The notes under the pieces: generated by a model
What the model was told of the DNA's origin: nothing
The model's input: the letters and a program-made list of their open reading frames with translations, nothing else
Database searches by the model: none
Shown here: piece after piece, positions 51,164 to 64,000 of the stretch
Layout of the letters: every line of letters begins with the position of its first letter
Numbering within the stretch: position 1 is the first letter of the stretch
Source of the DNA: Porogramme epimiltina
Taxonomy: Eukaryota; Basidiomycota; Agaricomycetes; Polyporales; Polyporaceae
Direction: 5' to 3'
DNA: 64,000 bases
NCBI GenBank assembly: GCA_900155495.1
Contig: FTLJ01000273.1
Coordinates: 1 to 64,000 of the forward strand
Position numbers and translations under genes: made by a program

Positions 51164-52285
51164 ATGGACTCTTTCGACCTCTCCAATCTCGATATGCCCG
51201 CGAGTGGCTCACGCCTGCTCTCTGAGCCGACGCCCAACATCAGCGCGGCAAGCTCGACCGCGTCCCTCACCGGCCCCGGCGGCGCCGACCTCTCCCTCTC
51301 CGAGCTCTCGCTGTCCAACCAGGCGCAGGCCAAGGCCATGCGCGAGCGCCCTTTCAGCCTCCTCGCGCGTCCGCCGTCCCCAGAGGAAGAGAGCGCGGTA
51401 GCGGACGAGGAGGAGGAGGGCGCGGGCGGGATGGACGCCACCATGACGCAGGAGGAGCAGGAGAGGGTGCGCCGCGCCGCGGCGAAGGCGCGCGAGGAGC
51501 GGCTGCGGCACGACCTGTTCGTCCTGAAGAAGCTGAACGCTGCGTTTGATGTGTACAAGGAGGCGTTGAGGGCGACGAAGTCGAGCACGGAAGTGAGTGC
51601 GTTCCCTGGGCGCGTTGAGCAAGTTCTCTGAAATGCGGCCCGCTCCCCGTTGCAGAGGATATCGGAGCGGTTGGAGCACACCAACGCGCTGCTCGATAAA
51701 TATGTCCGCATATTGTCGGGATCGGAGAAGGTCACCAAGCTTATACTCGACGAAGAGTGGCATGGTGCCGACGCCGTATGTCATTATGCTAAAGTTATCG
51801 CGGCATCAAACTGACGCGCATTATGCAGGACGAGGAACAGCTCGAACGCGAAGAGGCCGAGGCACACGAGCGCGCGCGTCGCGAGGAGGAGGAACGTCGC
51901 CTTGCGCTGCAGCGGGAGCAGGAACGGCTCGAGAGAGAGCGGCGCGAGCGCGAAGAACGCGAGCTGCGCGAGCAACAGGAGCGGGAGAAGGCGGAGGCTG
52001 CGAAGAGTGCTGGCCGGGGCAGCGGCGTCAGAGGTGTACGCGGAACTCGTGCTTCTATGCGTGCATCGGCGAGTGCTGCTCGCGGAGTTCCTCGAGGCCG
52101 TGGTGAGTACACGTCTTGTTGTGCGGAGCCGTCGGGATCGCTGAGTCCTTTTGTCAGGAATACCGACCTCGACAGCACGCGGTGGGTCTGTCCCCGCCAG
52201 CGGGATCCCGGCTGCAAGACGGGGCTCGGGTGTGCCCGTACGAGGAAGCACGACCGGGAGAGGTGGCATCCCCCGACGCACTTGA
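51164..52285 (+). CDS. DUO1: DASH/Dam1 complex subunit Duo1 with Arg/Gly-rich tail
   Basis: Four exons, about 300 residues. The Duo1 domain lies near 125-195: LRHDLFVLKKLNAAFDVYKE, ALRATKSSTERISERLEH, LLDKYVRILSGSEKVTKLIL, DEEWHGAD. The N-terminus is Ser-rich (SFDLSNLDMPASGSRLLSEP). After the domain there is a highly charged Glu/Arg helix (EREEAEAHERARREEEERRL) and then an Arg/Gly-rich tail (GRGSGVRGVRGTRASMRAS; PVRGSTTGRGGIPRRT). Duo1 is a subunit of the DASH/Dam1 ring that couples kinetochores to microtubules (family knowledge). The last intron puts the stop at 52285; reading through it instead gives an unrelated frame. The first ATG after the leader is taken as start. Confidence 0.93.
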
Positions 52286-53218
52286 TCCAACGCCGGCCCT
52301 CACGGCTTTTGTTCGTGTGCGAGTACAGAAGGCCTTCCACTTCGACGGCGTTCATATGCCGACGAATGCGTTCGCTCGGTGGTCGCCAATACCAAGAACG
52401 CCGTCAATAGGGGCTTGCCGAGTACCTTCACGCCAACGCAGGCTCTAGGCCAGCTCAACAGGGCTACGCGGAAGAACGCCCAGCGGGTCCGATTCCGTGA
52501 AGCAATCCTGGACTTCGGGACGGGACCGCCCAACAGGACCCGGAGAGGCCCACGCATACCTAGATGGATGGAAGCGGGAAAGCGCTGGATGCCCCTGGCC
52601 CAGGTCGGTAGCACTCGCACAGGCCTCATGGTATTGGACTGTCGCACAGATCTCGGACGGCCGGTAGGCTATTCGCATTAGTTTGGATGTATGGGGTATG
52701 CTGTACATCTGGTTTATACACTCCACGTGTGCTAACTCTCCAGATGGCCGATCGCCTGCCTCCTGCATGCTGTGTCCAGTCGGGACTCGGAATGGCTCCT
52801 AGTATACGGCAGACCAAATGTCTTTTTGTGAGCCTGTTGGGGATTGAACGGCGTGACGGCAGCCTGCTCCCTTGACATGAGGATAGTTCTCGGTTCCGGT
52901 TACGGCGCCGGCCACGTCCAAAGTTAAACCCCAGGGGGCACACAGATTTCCTGTGAACGTGTGCTTCGACAACGTGCACAGCAAGGGAACAATCTAACCG
53001 GTGTGATCATATCAACGCCAAACCCCGCATATTCGGGTTCAATATATGTAAAGACGACATACAAGTACAGGTGGTCCTAGTAAGCGGCACTAAAGGAGAG
53101 GATGGTATACATTATACAGTCTGCAGCGGGAACAAAAGAAACGTGTCCGATCATGGAGGAGAAAGGAAGGTGTAAAGTCGTAAGACAGGTATAAGGATAT
53201 CTCGGTGCCGGTATGCGC
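52286..53218. other. convergent 3' spacer
   Basis: About 930 bases between the ends of DUO1 and the BRI3-like gene. Frames here overlap on both strands and have no motif. No gene is supported. Confidence 0.5.
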
Positions 53219-53890
53219 TTAGCACATGCCCTCGTCAATCATGACCCCACAGCGCCTGCAGTACACCTTGCGGTCGAGCAGGCACAAGCCGATGCCTAGA
53301 GGGAACCAGAGGACCGCAGCAAGGATACCTGTAACGGGCGGGGTCAAACAGGTGAGTCATCCCGCATGTCCCGGCCGCTGACAAGAAAAGAATCACTCAC
53401 CCAGGAAGCCGAACTTTGACGCGTGTACGTGGCCCCCTTCCTGGAGGCAGATCATCTGAGGATGGTCGGGGGGCAGGAGGGACACGACACGCTCGCCGGT
53501 CGCGGGGTTTATGTAGTTGAACACGACCGTCGCGTCGGGACCCTGAGGCATCGACGGGCCCGCGTTCTGGTACGAGGCGGGGTGGGGTAGGGAGGGGGGA
53601 ACTTTCACGTCCTGACCCTTCGCGGCGCTCTCTGCAACGAAGCGATCGTGTGCTAGAGGGACGAGCAAGAAGCGTTAGCACCGGAGAAGGTGGAAGAAAG
53701 GATGGAGAACGCACGACTGTCTGAGCTGACTGCTGCATCGTACGAAGGAGGTGCCTGCTGTGGCATGCCGTGCTCCTCGAGGTCGTTATCTTTGGTCTGT
53801 AGCACCCCTGTCAGCTTCGGGAACACGCAGGGAAGAGATGCAAACGGTACGGACCATGGATGAGTATGAAGCTGTGGGGTCGACGATCAT
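53219..53890 (-). CDS. BRI3-like small membrane protein
   Basis: Four exons, about 165 residues. The N-terminal two-thirds are Pro-rich (EEHGMPQQAPPSYDAAV with a PPxY motif; KVPPSLPHPASYQNAGPSMP). The C-terminus reads KFGFLGILAAVLWFPLGIG, LCLLDRKVYCRRCGVMIDEG and MC, with one hydrophobic helix followed by a CxxC pair. This end matches brain protein I3 (BRI3) and resembles LITAF-type domains. BRI3 is a late-endosomal/lysosomal membrane protein of unclear role. The PPSY motif could recruit a WW-domain ubiquitin ligase such as Rsp5 (inference). The gene is divergent from PRMT1 with a 600-bp spacer. The start at 53890 gives MIVDPTASYSSM; an in-frame ATG lies further upstream. Confidence 0.87.
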
Positions 53891-54491
53891 CTTGGGGGCG
53901 GGGCTTTTGTAGGATGGAGGGCGGTGGAGAGACGGGGCCAAACAAGTATCGTCAGGGGGTTTTGTAACGCCTGCGGTGCGCGGTCCCAGCTCCGAGTGCG
54001 CTGCGGGGAGGACGTGGAACCACAGAGAACACCCGAGTCCGTCCAAGTCCGGCACTTAGCAGGCTGCGCCCGACTGCGCCTGTCCGAGGCGGTGTCCCCG
54101 CATGGCTCAGCCCGTGCCTCGAAGGAGCGTTCCACATGCTATAAGCGGCCTCCTGAGCCCCCGAGCGTGACGGCACGTGCGCGCCGGGAGCGTGACCCCG
54201 CCGCGTCGGGAGGGCGGGTCACGGATCCAGATCACCCCGGAGCGTATCTGATCGCGCGATCGGGGAGATCTGCTCGAGCTCGACGATTTTTCTTTTTGCG
54301 TTTTTCAGTTCGGTCGCCGGCGCCTCTTCTGTCCTCATATCTGTATTCTCGCTCCTCGGTCCGTGTCCTGCACCTCTTTCTTCCCCTTCCCCTCTGTCAG
54401 TGCTTGTACTACCCCGCTCGGCCTTTGCTGCTGTCTTATTAGAACACGCCTTCACGACCCCAACTCAAGTGTAGCATATACATCCCCCGCA
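53891..54491. promoter_or_regulatory. bidirectional spacer, BRI3-like / PRMT1
   Basis: 600 bases between divergent start codons. The right half is CT-rich, as is common just before fungal starts (54280-54440). No specific element is claimed. Confidence 0.45.
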
Positions 54492-56348
<1,857 letters not shown>

Positions 56349-57262
56349 TCTGATTTGGGACCTCTTCGCTGCCGCCGCGCTCGTCCTGTTGCCTGAACCT
56401 GCGCCGGCGCTCGGACGGTCGATATGTCTTGTGTATTGTGCGCGCCCGGTGGCACGCGTCTCGTGTGTGGGTGTGCGCGCGCGTGCGATCATCGATGTGC
56501 TCGCGTGCCGCGGCCGTGCGTTGGGATCGGGTCTTGCAGGTACTGAGCGCGGGGGAGTCGGGCGAGGCGCACGGCGGGGCTGGCATCGTCATCATCATCG
56601 GAGCGGCGGCGAAGGGGATCAAGGGGCGAGGGCGGTGGACTATAAGGTGGTGGGCGAGGCTCCGAGATGATGGCCGGGATGAAGGAGTATTGTGTCGGCG
56701 TCCGTGGTGAGGACGCATAATCTGGTACACGAAGGTGTTGTTGTAGGCTGCAGAGCAAGACAAAGCGTGATTTCGGGCACATGGACGCGTGATAAGTGGG
56801 AGAAGACGAGGGGGCCGTGGGGAGCTGCGGCCGCGGGAGAATGGGGGGGCGTGGCGTTGGGTGAGGCCGGTTCGGGCTTGTGAGGGGGGAGAGGAGGGAA
56901 TCTGGATCAGGCGATGGGGAAGACGAGAGGGTTCTCTGATCGTGCCGGCGGCATTGGAGCGGTCCCCGTCGGGCGTTGACGGCGTCTGGGCTGTTGTGCG
57001 TCCCCCGTGCCGCCGTGCGCCTCTCGTGCGTTCTCCCAGCGTTCTCCCAGAACGGGCCCGCGTCTGCCCGCGTCTCTACCCCAATCCGCGATCCTGTCTG
57101 CTTCCCTGCACGCCTCCGGACGCATATAGCCTCTGCCCGTGCTCCCGCTCCTCCTTGCCTCTTCCTCTTTCCTACCAGACTCCATCCAACGTCCCCTTCC
57201 TCTCCCCACGGCGCACCTGCCGCCTGACGACCGTCGAGCCCTTCCCACCCCCCCGCTCCGCC
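56349..57262. other. intergenic, no gene supported
   Basis: About 910 very GC-rich bases. Long frames on both strands are composition artefacts. It contains the PRMT1 3' UTR and the promoter and CT-rich leader (57100-57260) of the F-box gene. Confidence 0.5.
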
Positions 57263-59797
57263 ATGAACTCTCGCACTTTCTCCTTCAGGCCGCTGGCAGA
57301 CGTCCCGCCCACCCTCGACCGTCTCCCGGCGGAGATCCTCCTCGAAGTCGCCAACTACCTCACCTCGCGCGCCGACGTGCTGCAGCTGAGCCAAGTGGTG
57401 CGATTCTCGTCCTTTTGTCCCGGTCGTGCGACCGCGCCTTCTCCCCGTCAACCTGACGCATCGCCTTCTTTTTTCGTGCCGCCCGTTGCCCGTCAATACG
57501 TGTACCCCGAATACAGTCCTCCTCCGTATACGCCAAGGTCGTCCCCGCGCTCTACGCCAACGTCGAGCTGCACGGCCCGGAGCAGTGCGAGCGCACGCTC
57601 GCGATGCTCCAGCGCTGCCCGGGCGTCGCCCGGCACATCCGCACGCTCTCCGTGCACCCCGAAGATGGCGCCGCGGTCGCCTACCGCCCGGAGCAGCTCC
57701 GTGCGTGGGACAGCGCGGGCGTCGTCTCGCGCGAGGTCATGAAGGTCGCGCGGCACCTCGACGCACTCGCGCGGTTCGACTGGGTCGGCGAGGACATGCT
57801 CCCCGATGACCGGATGTGGGCGGAGCTTCGGACACGGTGAGCCCCCCTTCGCGCTCCCTCATTTCCTCATTCCTTCTTTCGTTCCGCAACGGATCTTTCC
57901 CTTCTCTCCCCCCACTGGTTCCGCTCCTGCCCCTCCGGCTCATGCGGAGCGCCTTCTCTGCTTGTGTGCCTCCCCATTTGGTGACCGTCGTGCTGATGAC
58001 CGCTTCCCCGCCCCTCCCCGCTTCTTCCCCAGGTGCCCTCGTCTCCGACACGTCGGGACGACGTTTGGGTGCTTCCTCCCCCGCCCTACGAGTTCGGTGC
58101 GTCTTTGCCGATGATGTCATCGGTTGAACGCCGTGCGCTAACGCCACCGTCGCCTTGGCGCCCGCTCTTTACCCGACCCTGCAGCTGTTCCAGTTCGTGG
58201 ACCTCGTCGGGTTCTCGCTCACGCTCAAGGATGGTTTCTACGCTCATTCACTACACTTGCCCTCCAGAGGTGTGTCCGATGCCAACAAAGGCCAACACAT
58301 CATCGACCTCGCTGACCCCGAGTCAGAGAGCGAGCCGGTCTTCACCCGTCTCTGGGACATGCTCACCCTGCGGTGCCCCGATCTCGAGTCTCTTAGAATC
58401 ATCGGCAACTCTTCGGAACCTGGGGACCCTACGCGCCTTTACAGCGCCGAATGGCCCAAATTGAAGCACCTCGGCTTGTCCGCGCTCGTCTGGAACACAA
58501 ACCCTTCAGGCCAGCAGCCGGCAGTCCCTGACCTGATTGCGTTCCTTGAGGGTCATCCGGGGATTGAGAGCCTGCATTTACTCGGACGCCCGAGCACGAA
58601 TCAAGTGGACCTGACGAGACTCGCGCCGGACGCGCTGCCAACCCTGAAAGAGTTTAGTGGTTCATTTAGTCTCCTCCGAATGCTCGTGGACCGCGCGCCG
58701 CAAGCCGACCCCAACGCGCCGGCGGGGAACGCGCCTCAGCAGGCGCCGCAAAACCCGCTGCCAAACCCGAACCAGCCGCTGCCACCGGTTGTGACGCCGC
58801 TGTCGAAGACGCTTGAGCGGATCTGCTTCCCGCACGCAATGCACCTCCGCGACCTCACTCCGCTCGCGATCTCGCGCGTGCTTGTCGGCCTGCACGCGCT
58901 CACGTCCATCAAAGCGACGTTTGCGATCCAGGGCGGGTACGACAGCAACGGCATCTTCCGCACGATCGTCGCGTCGTGCCCGCAGCTCCTCGACCTCGAC
59001 ATCACCTGCACGTGTCGGCCATCGTTCCTCCTCGTGAGTCGTGATGATCCATCGGCGTGCACACCCCGCGATCTAAACGCTAACGCCGCCGCCGCAACCA
59101 GGACGCGTTCGCGAACGCGCTCCGCGGGCTCTCGCGCCTCCGCACGCTCTCGCTCGCGCTCGTGCGCATGCCGGGCGAGGAGCCGATGCACGTCGGCGCG
59201 GCGCGCATCGCGCTCGCGAACCCGCGCCTGCGCCGCTTCGCGCTCGCGTTCATCCCCGTGCACGCAGGGCCCGACGCGCCGCTGCCCGCGCCCCCGCTCG
59301 AGCGCGGCGAGTTCGAGCTCGCGTGCGACGCGCACGGCATCCCCGTCGCGCTCGCCGTCACGCAGCGCGCGTGCGCCGCGCTCTGGCCGTGGCAGCGCGC
59401 GGCCGGCGTCGGCCCCGGCGCGGGCCTCGCCGAGTGGCTCGCCGCAGCCGCGGGCGCGCTCGGCGTCGAGGGCCCGCTGCTCCTCCTCGAGCACAACGCC
59501 GGCGGCCTCGGCGGGCTCCGCCTCGGGCTCGCGGGGGCCGCGGTGGGCGGCGCCGTCGCGATGGGCACCGCGGCGGCGGTGGGGGGCAGGCATGCGGGCC
59601 CCAAGGAGCGCGCGATGAGCGTGCGGCGGTGGGTGCACGACCTGCGGCCGAGCGGGCACCCGGACGTGCGCCCGAAGGGCGTCGGGGAGCTGCTGCTCGA
59701 GCGCAGCCCGGCGGGCGAGGAGGCGCGGCTGATGACGTTCTGCCTGTGCTTGTTCGTGCTCACCGTGTGGGCGCTGGCGAGCAAGGCGATGCGGTGA
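57263..59797 (+). CDS. F-box protein with C-terminal membrane anchor
   Basis: Five exons, about 685 residues. The F-box lies near 15-45 (TLDRLPAEILLEVANYL, TSRADVLQLSQV) and is followed by YAKVVPALYANVELHG, the usual basidiomycete F-box layout. The middle has irregular leucine-rich repeats (CPDLESLRIIGNSSE; WPKLKHLGLSALVW; CPQLLDLDITC; LSRLRTLSLALVRMP). A Pro/Asn linker (PAGNAPQQAPQNPLPNP) interrupts them. The last exon (from about 59101) is extremely GC-rich, Ala/Gly-rich, and ends LMTFCLCLFVLTVWALASKA plus MR, a single hydrophobic helix at the very end, i.e. a tail anchor. F-box proteins bring substrates to SCF ubiquitin ligases; a membrane-anchored one would act on an organelle surface (inference). 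Substrate unknown. Start MNSRTFSF is the first ATG after a CT-rich leader. Confidence 0.85.
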
Positions 59798-60879
59798 ACG
59801 CGCCTGCTGGTCCGGCGGCGGCGGCGGCGGTCGAATACATGCGCGATGGCGACAGCGGCTGCTCGCTCGCTCGCACGGCTGCTGTTAAACGCCACCCCCG
59901 CATACGGCTGGGGCCTCGGGATCGATTAATGGACGTTACGACTTTTTCACGAGTTGAGGTGTTTGATACGGAGTACGTTACATATCCACGATTGCTAGTT
60001 CTGCTTTCTGAAGAGGGTGCTTTGACGATGAAGATGGTGCTCCCTCGCTCTTCGATTTGTGAGGCGTGTTTGTACATAGATTTGATGAGACTTGCTCGAG
60101 GCCTGTATTTATCACGAGCAGTACAACTTTTGTAGCATTAGCAGCACTAATAGTATACACCGTGCACCCCGTACACTCCAAGAGTCCACGATGACTCAAT
60201 GTGGGATAGGATTTGGCGAATGGTCATCTGAGACTCTGTTTTGTGCTCCCACCTCAAGTAGCACTTCTTGCACCTACCGCCTGTGCGCACGCTACGAGTC
60301 GATAGCAGGAGCTTATGAAGTACGCTTCAAATATTGTATTGCGGAGAGGGCCTATATAGGGCGACTGAGAAATGCGAGTATACGTACAAGTTCTATGTAT
60401 ATATTCCGAGAGCCGTGTCCCGAGCGTACCAGAAAAAATTCATGGGCAGGGCAGGCGCGCGGCGACGTTGGCCGCACGTGCGACCAGTGAACATGAGTAA
60501 AAAGTGGGTGGGGGTGTAGTGCGAAGCCTGGGGGGGAAGAAGGGGGAAGATGTGTACAGATGGCAGTGGTACTAGCTAGCCATGAGGGTATTGATCAAAG
60601 TCAAATGCGGACTTGGCCGGTGAAGAGGTAAGCAGGGGAACGGGGGGTGAGCATGGGGAGAGCATATCCTATGCATACGAGAGATAGGGTCGAGTACATG
60701 GGGGAACAGTTACGATAGGCTGTCAGTCCTGCGGAGACGATTATGACGCCGCCAGAGGGAAGGGAAGGGGACGAAGGGGGGGAGGGGCAGTGGAGAGCAG
60801 GGGGGAGAAATGTACATCCGTCCGCCATGGACGATTATGATACAGTAGACACAAGTTTCGTCGCGCATACGTCGGCCGC
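59798..60879. other. convergent 3' spacer
   Basis: About 1.1 kb between the ends of the F-box gene and the minus-strand gene. AT-rich from 59900 to 60450, then G-rich. No gene is seen. Confidence 0.5.
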
Positions 60880-63800
60880 TCACTTCGCCGTGGGCGGGCT
60901 GGCGTCCCAGAACGTGATCGCGAGACACCCGAGCCACGCCATCTCGACCGCGGCGCGGCCGATGGGCGTGAGCGAGTGCACCGGGTCGAACTGGTCCATC
61001 ATCTCTTCTTCGTGCACGGGCGACGGCGGCTGCTGGTGCTGGTGCTCCTCGATGACCTCCCGGCACAGCCCGACCTTCGCGAGGCCGTCGGGGAGGAACT
61101 CGATGTCCCTGTCGCGGCCGGTGGACGTGGCGATCACGATGTCGTCGTACTTCTCCCGTGTCGCCGTGGACGGCAGCTGCGTCATGGCCTCCGCCATCGG
61201 TCCCGTGATCGTGAGGCCTTCGCTGGGCAGACGCACGCCCGTCCCGAGGAAGTCGTTGTACGACACCAGGCGGGCGCACACGCGGAACGGGCCCTTGGGG
61301 ATGCCCTTCGCCTTCTGCACCGTTGCGGGCGGCGTAGCGACAGAATCCGCACGAGAGCGCTTCTTGTTTGGCTCGCCCTTCTTGGCACCCTTGTCCTTGC
61401 GCTCGTCGAATGGGACGTAATACACGATCAGGTATTGACGTTCCTCGGATACGATGCTATACTTCGTCATGTCTTCGCCGGCGATGACCGACGCCTCGTC
61501 CGTGCTACCTGGCCAGAGCGGGAGAAGCATGTGCAGCGCGTCCGGCGGAACGCGCTCGAAGACGTTGACGCCAGCCGTATTCCGTATGGGCTGTTTGCCT
61601 TTGCTACGCTCTCTGTGGGGGTTGCGGAACGTTGGGAGTAACCCGACGTCCTTGAAGGACTCGTTGAGGTTCTGGATGACGCGTTCGCGCTCCTCCTGCT
61701 TGTCGCGCGGCGCAAGCGTGACCCATGGCGGCTGTGTGGGAGTGAAGGGTGGTTCTTGGGGGCCCGTGGGCTTGCCGGACGAGGTACGTCCACCGCGGTT
61801 GAAGATGCGCTTCCAGCCTTGACTCTTGCGATCGTCGCCGTGAGCTTTGGGATGCACCCGCATGTACTCAAGGCTCCCCGAGTCCATCGTTCCGTAGGCC
61901 TCCGCGTGCGACGTACGAGGATGATTTTTGGGATCCTCGTCATCGTCGTCGAGATCCATGGCGTCTGAGCCGCGCGAAGAGACCGCTGTATCCAACGACG
62001 AGGCGGGAGAACGGGTATCCAGAGACTCCCGAACCGGCAACGTGGCGGTACTGACAGACGGAGCGTAGGTGGACGTAGAAGAGCCTGCGAGAGTGGGCGA
62101 CAAGGGGGCTGTAGGAGACGATCCGTTGAACTGTCGTCTCATAGGGACATCCTCCTCGGTGGTCGCCCTGCTACTTGGGCCAGAAGACGCGACACTGCCT
62201 GCACTAGTAGTCTGACTTGACGACCCAGACATGACGGGCACAACAGAGGCCCTGCCGTTAGGCTTCCCTTTGTCTTTGGTCTTGTCTTTCGGGCGTTCCT
62301 TGTCCTTGTCGCGAGACTTATCGCGGGCGCCCCGCTCTCGTTCGCCATTTTCAAGCAACCCGTGGGCGTTCAACTGGCTGGTCGTTCTGGTACTGGTGAA
62401 TTGTGCCTGGACGTCCATTGTCGCGAGGAGGATTGTCCCGCTTGTGTGCACGTGGAATGAGGTGCTGCCAGGCTTGTTCTGCTGCGGACGCCCAAACAGA
62501 CCGTATTTGCGGAAGATGCTGAACGCCACAGCCCGAGAATGTCGGTGGATAATGGCATGAGGACCTCCGCGCTTGTTTCCACTGGAGTAGGGATCTGCAA
62601 TATGCCTAACATTGATACGCTGCGACGGCGCCTTGGACGGATCTGAGTTCGACTATCAGCAAAATTTATCGCACACACTCGGCGGTTGGGTTACGCACGT
62701 TCTGTCCACTGCTTATCGACCTTGAACCGGCCCACATATTGATGCCTCCACAGCTCATGCACAGCAGGGCGGCCGCTGCGAGATGTTGAGAGCGATGAAC
62801 CTGGACCGTCTACGGTCTCCTTGTGGAAGCTCCATTCGTCGCGGCGGATTGAATAGTTTTTGTCGTTCTTACGAATATGCGACGTGAACGCGTCGTCGCT
62901 CATCGTCGTCGTACTTGACCTACGCCCGCTCGAATACGACTCCCACGGCGCTATCGATGTGCTAGGTCTTCGCGAGTCGGAACCACCGGTGCTGCGAGCG
63001 ATATACGACGGCGCACCCGACGACCACGACTTGCGCTGCCCGTTGCCCAGGATGTAAGCCAGATCGAACCCTTGGAAAGAGTCGGATGGTGGTCCGTCGA
63101 GCGACAGTTGCCCGTCGATCATTTGCTCCTCCGGGACTTCCTGAGTTTGAGCTCGCGTTTCCGGATCGCGCCAGTCTGACCGGAAGCTTGGGTGGCCCGT
63201 TCCATGGGTGGGCGAGATAGGTGAGTGCGAGGGATCGTCGTGGCTACGGCTCATACGCCGGCCGGCCTGTATTGTCACTTCACTGTCTTCCCGAACCCGA
63301 AGGGAGCCTGCTCCGCCAGAGACCGCCCATGGCACGCTTCCGCGCCGCGACTGTGGAGGAGATGAGGCCGTGCTAGAGCCTTCGCCGTTCTCGCCTAATC
63401 GCGCAAAAGTTACTGGTGAAGGCGCATTGGTGTCGGGATGGGGTCTATCCTCGTCATCATCATAGTCATCCGCAAAGCTCGTCGCAATACTCATCCGATG
63501 GATCCTCGAGGGTCCTGGTGGTCCATAGTGTTCCGAGTCCCCTCCAAAGGTATGGAGGGACGCAGTGTCGGTCACGTCGTCTCGGGAGAGGTTGCGGTAA
63601 TCGAACTCCACGTCTGTGTCGAGCTCTTCGCCGTCATCGTACGGTGTTGCCGAGTCGAGCTCCGCTTCAGAGTCAGTTTCGGCGCGGGGAGGAGAGCTTG
63701 AACCAGAGGGGCCTGCATGTCCGTTGATCGGGAGCGACGGCCGACGGGTACCATCGTCGATAGCGCGCATCTTCGCCCTCGACTGTCTCGCCGCTTCCTC

Positions 63801-64000
63801 CTCGTCCTCTTCGTCTGATCCCTGGCCTCCCTCGATGTCCTTGGTTTGCACCCGGGGTGTGCGAGTCCGTGTGCTGACGCTTGCGACTGAAGGGCGTGGT
63901 GTGCGATCGGCCGGAGCTGTGCTCGAGACAGTAAAGGGGCTAATGAGCTCCGGGCGGCGAGACGGGTTGGCCTGAGCAGCACCGAATGTGTACGTGGATA
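60880..64000 (-). CDS. large unknown protein, 5' end outside the window
   Basis: Two exons are visible, joined by an intron that starts at about 62695 (donor GTGCGT) and ends with AACTCAG; the frame is open to the right edge, so the start is missing. Visible length is about 1000 residues. The first part is acidic and Ser-rich (QGSDEEDEEEAARQSRAKMR; DDGEELDTDVEFDYRNLSR). A conserved-looking block spans the junction: DEWSFHKETVD, HELWRHQYVGRFKVDKQW, RAVAFSIFRKYGLFGRPQQN, TSTRTTSQLNAHGLL. A long Ser/Thr/basic linker follows (DKSRDKDKERPKDKTKDKGK). The C-terminal third looks globular: FERVPPDALHMLLPLWPGST, YLIVYYVPFDERKDKG, FRVCARLVSYNDFLGTGVRL, DIEFLPDGLAKVGLC, AAVEMAWLGCLAITFWDAS. I do not recognise the family and see no catalytic motif. 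It may be specific to basidiomycetes (inference). Confidence 0.82.

Noticed and set aside
56489..57496. 335-codon minus-strand frame between PRMT1 and the F-box gene
   Set aside because: It covers the F-box start and its CT-rich leader in antisense, has no domain and reflects base composition.
59080..60135. Frames of about 270 codons on the minus strand and in another plus frame over the last F-box exon
   Set aside because: They are shadows of the GC-rich exon. The real frame continues the leucine-rich repeats and ends in a membrane helix; the others are Arg- or Ala-rich without motifs.

Overview
The window is nuclear DNA of a filamentous basidiomycete, most likely an agaricomycete of the wood- or litter-decay type. 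The grounds are: compact genes cut by many short introns (about 45-80 nt, nearly all GT-AG); a CYP63-like P450 with two unrelated fungal P450s; a basidiomycete-style DUF4436 membrane protein; and several proteins that look confined to this lineage. No rRNA, tRNA, CRISPR array or intact transposon was recognised. All gene models below were spliced by eye from the sequence.

Layout, left to right. 1-4594 is GC-rich, low-complexity DNA with CCTG microsatellites and a weak minus-strand coding remnant. 4595-6237 (+) is an unknown Ser/Pro-rich protein with one GC-AG intron. 6238-10479 holds only fragments. 10480-12128 (-) is an unknown coiled-coil protein. After a gene-poor 3 kb come the Yak1/DYRK kinase (15153-19278, -) and a compact three-exon proteasome assembly chaperone 4 (19707-20353, -). 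Gene remnants and an Ala-rich tract follow, then a PHOSPHO-type HAD phosphatase (23049-24094, -) divergent from a CYP63-like P450 (24581-27167, +).

The middle is dense housekeeping: TFIIH p62/Tfb1 (27580-30047, +), a DUF4436 membrane protein (30930-32805, +), and the Golgi golgin CASP/Coy1 (33340-36282, -) head to head with mitochondrial ribosomal protein uS9m (36626-37883, +). A second P450 (40160-42545, -) lies next to the Bre1 H2B ubiquitin ligase (43199-46671, -). A third P450 (48784-50860, +) follows a remnant-bearing gap. Then come DASH subunit Duo1 (51164-52285, +), a BRI3-like membrane protein (53219-53890, -), PRMT1/Hmt1 (54492-56348, +), a tail-anchored F-box protein (57263-59797, +) and the 3' part of a large unknown protein that runs off the right edge (60880-64000, -).

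The genes do not form a biosynthetic cluster; they are mostly independent chromatin, transcription, mitotic, Golgi, mitochondrial and proteasome functions with interspersed P450s. The most unusual feature is gene architecture. Seven exons of 10-20 nt occur in four genes (three P450s and the DUF4436 gene), several of them exactly at catalytic or conserved P450 motifs.
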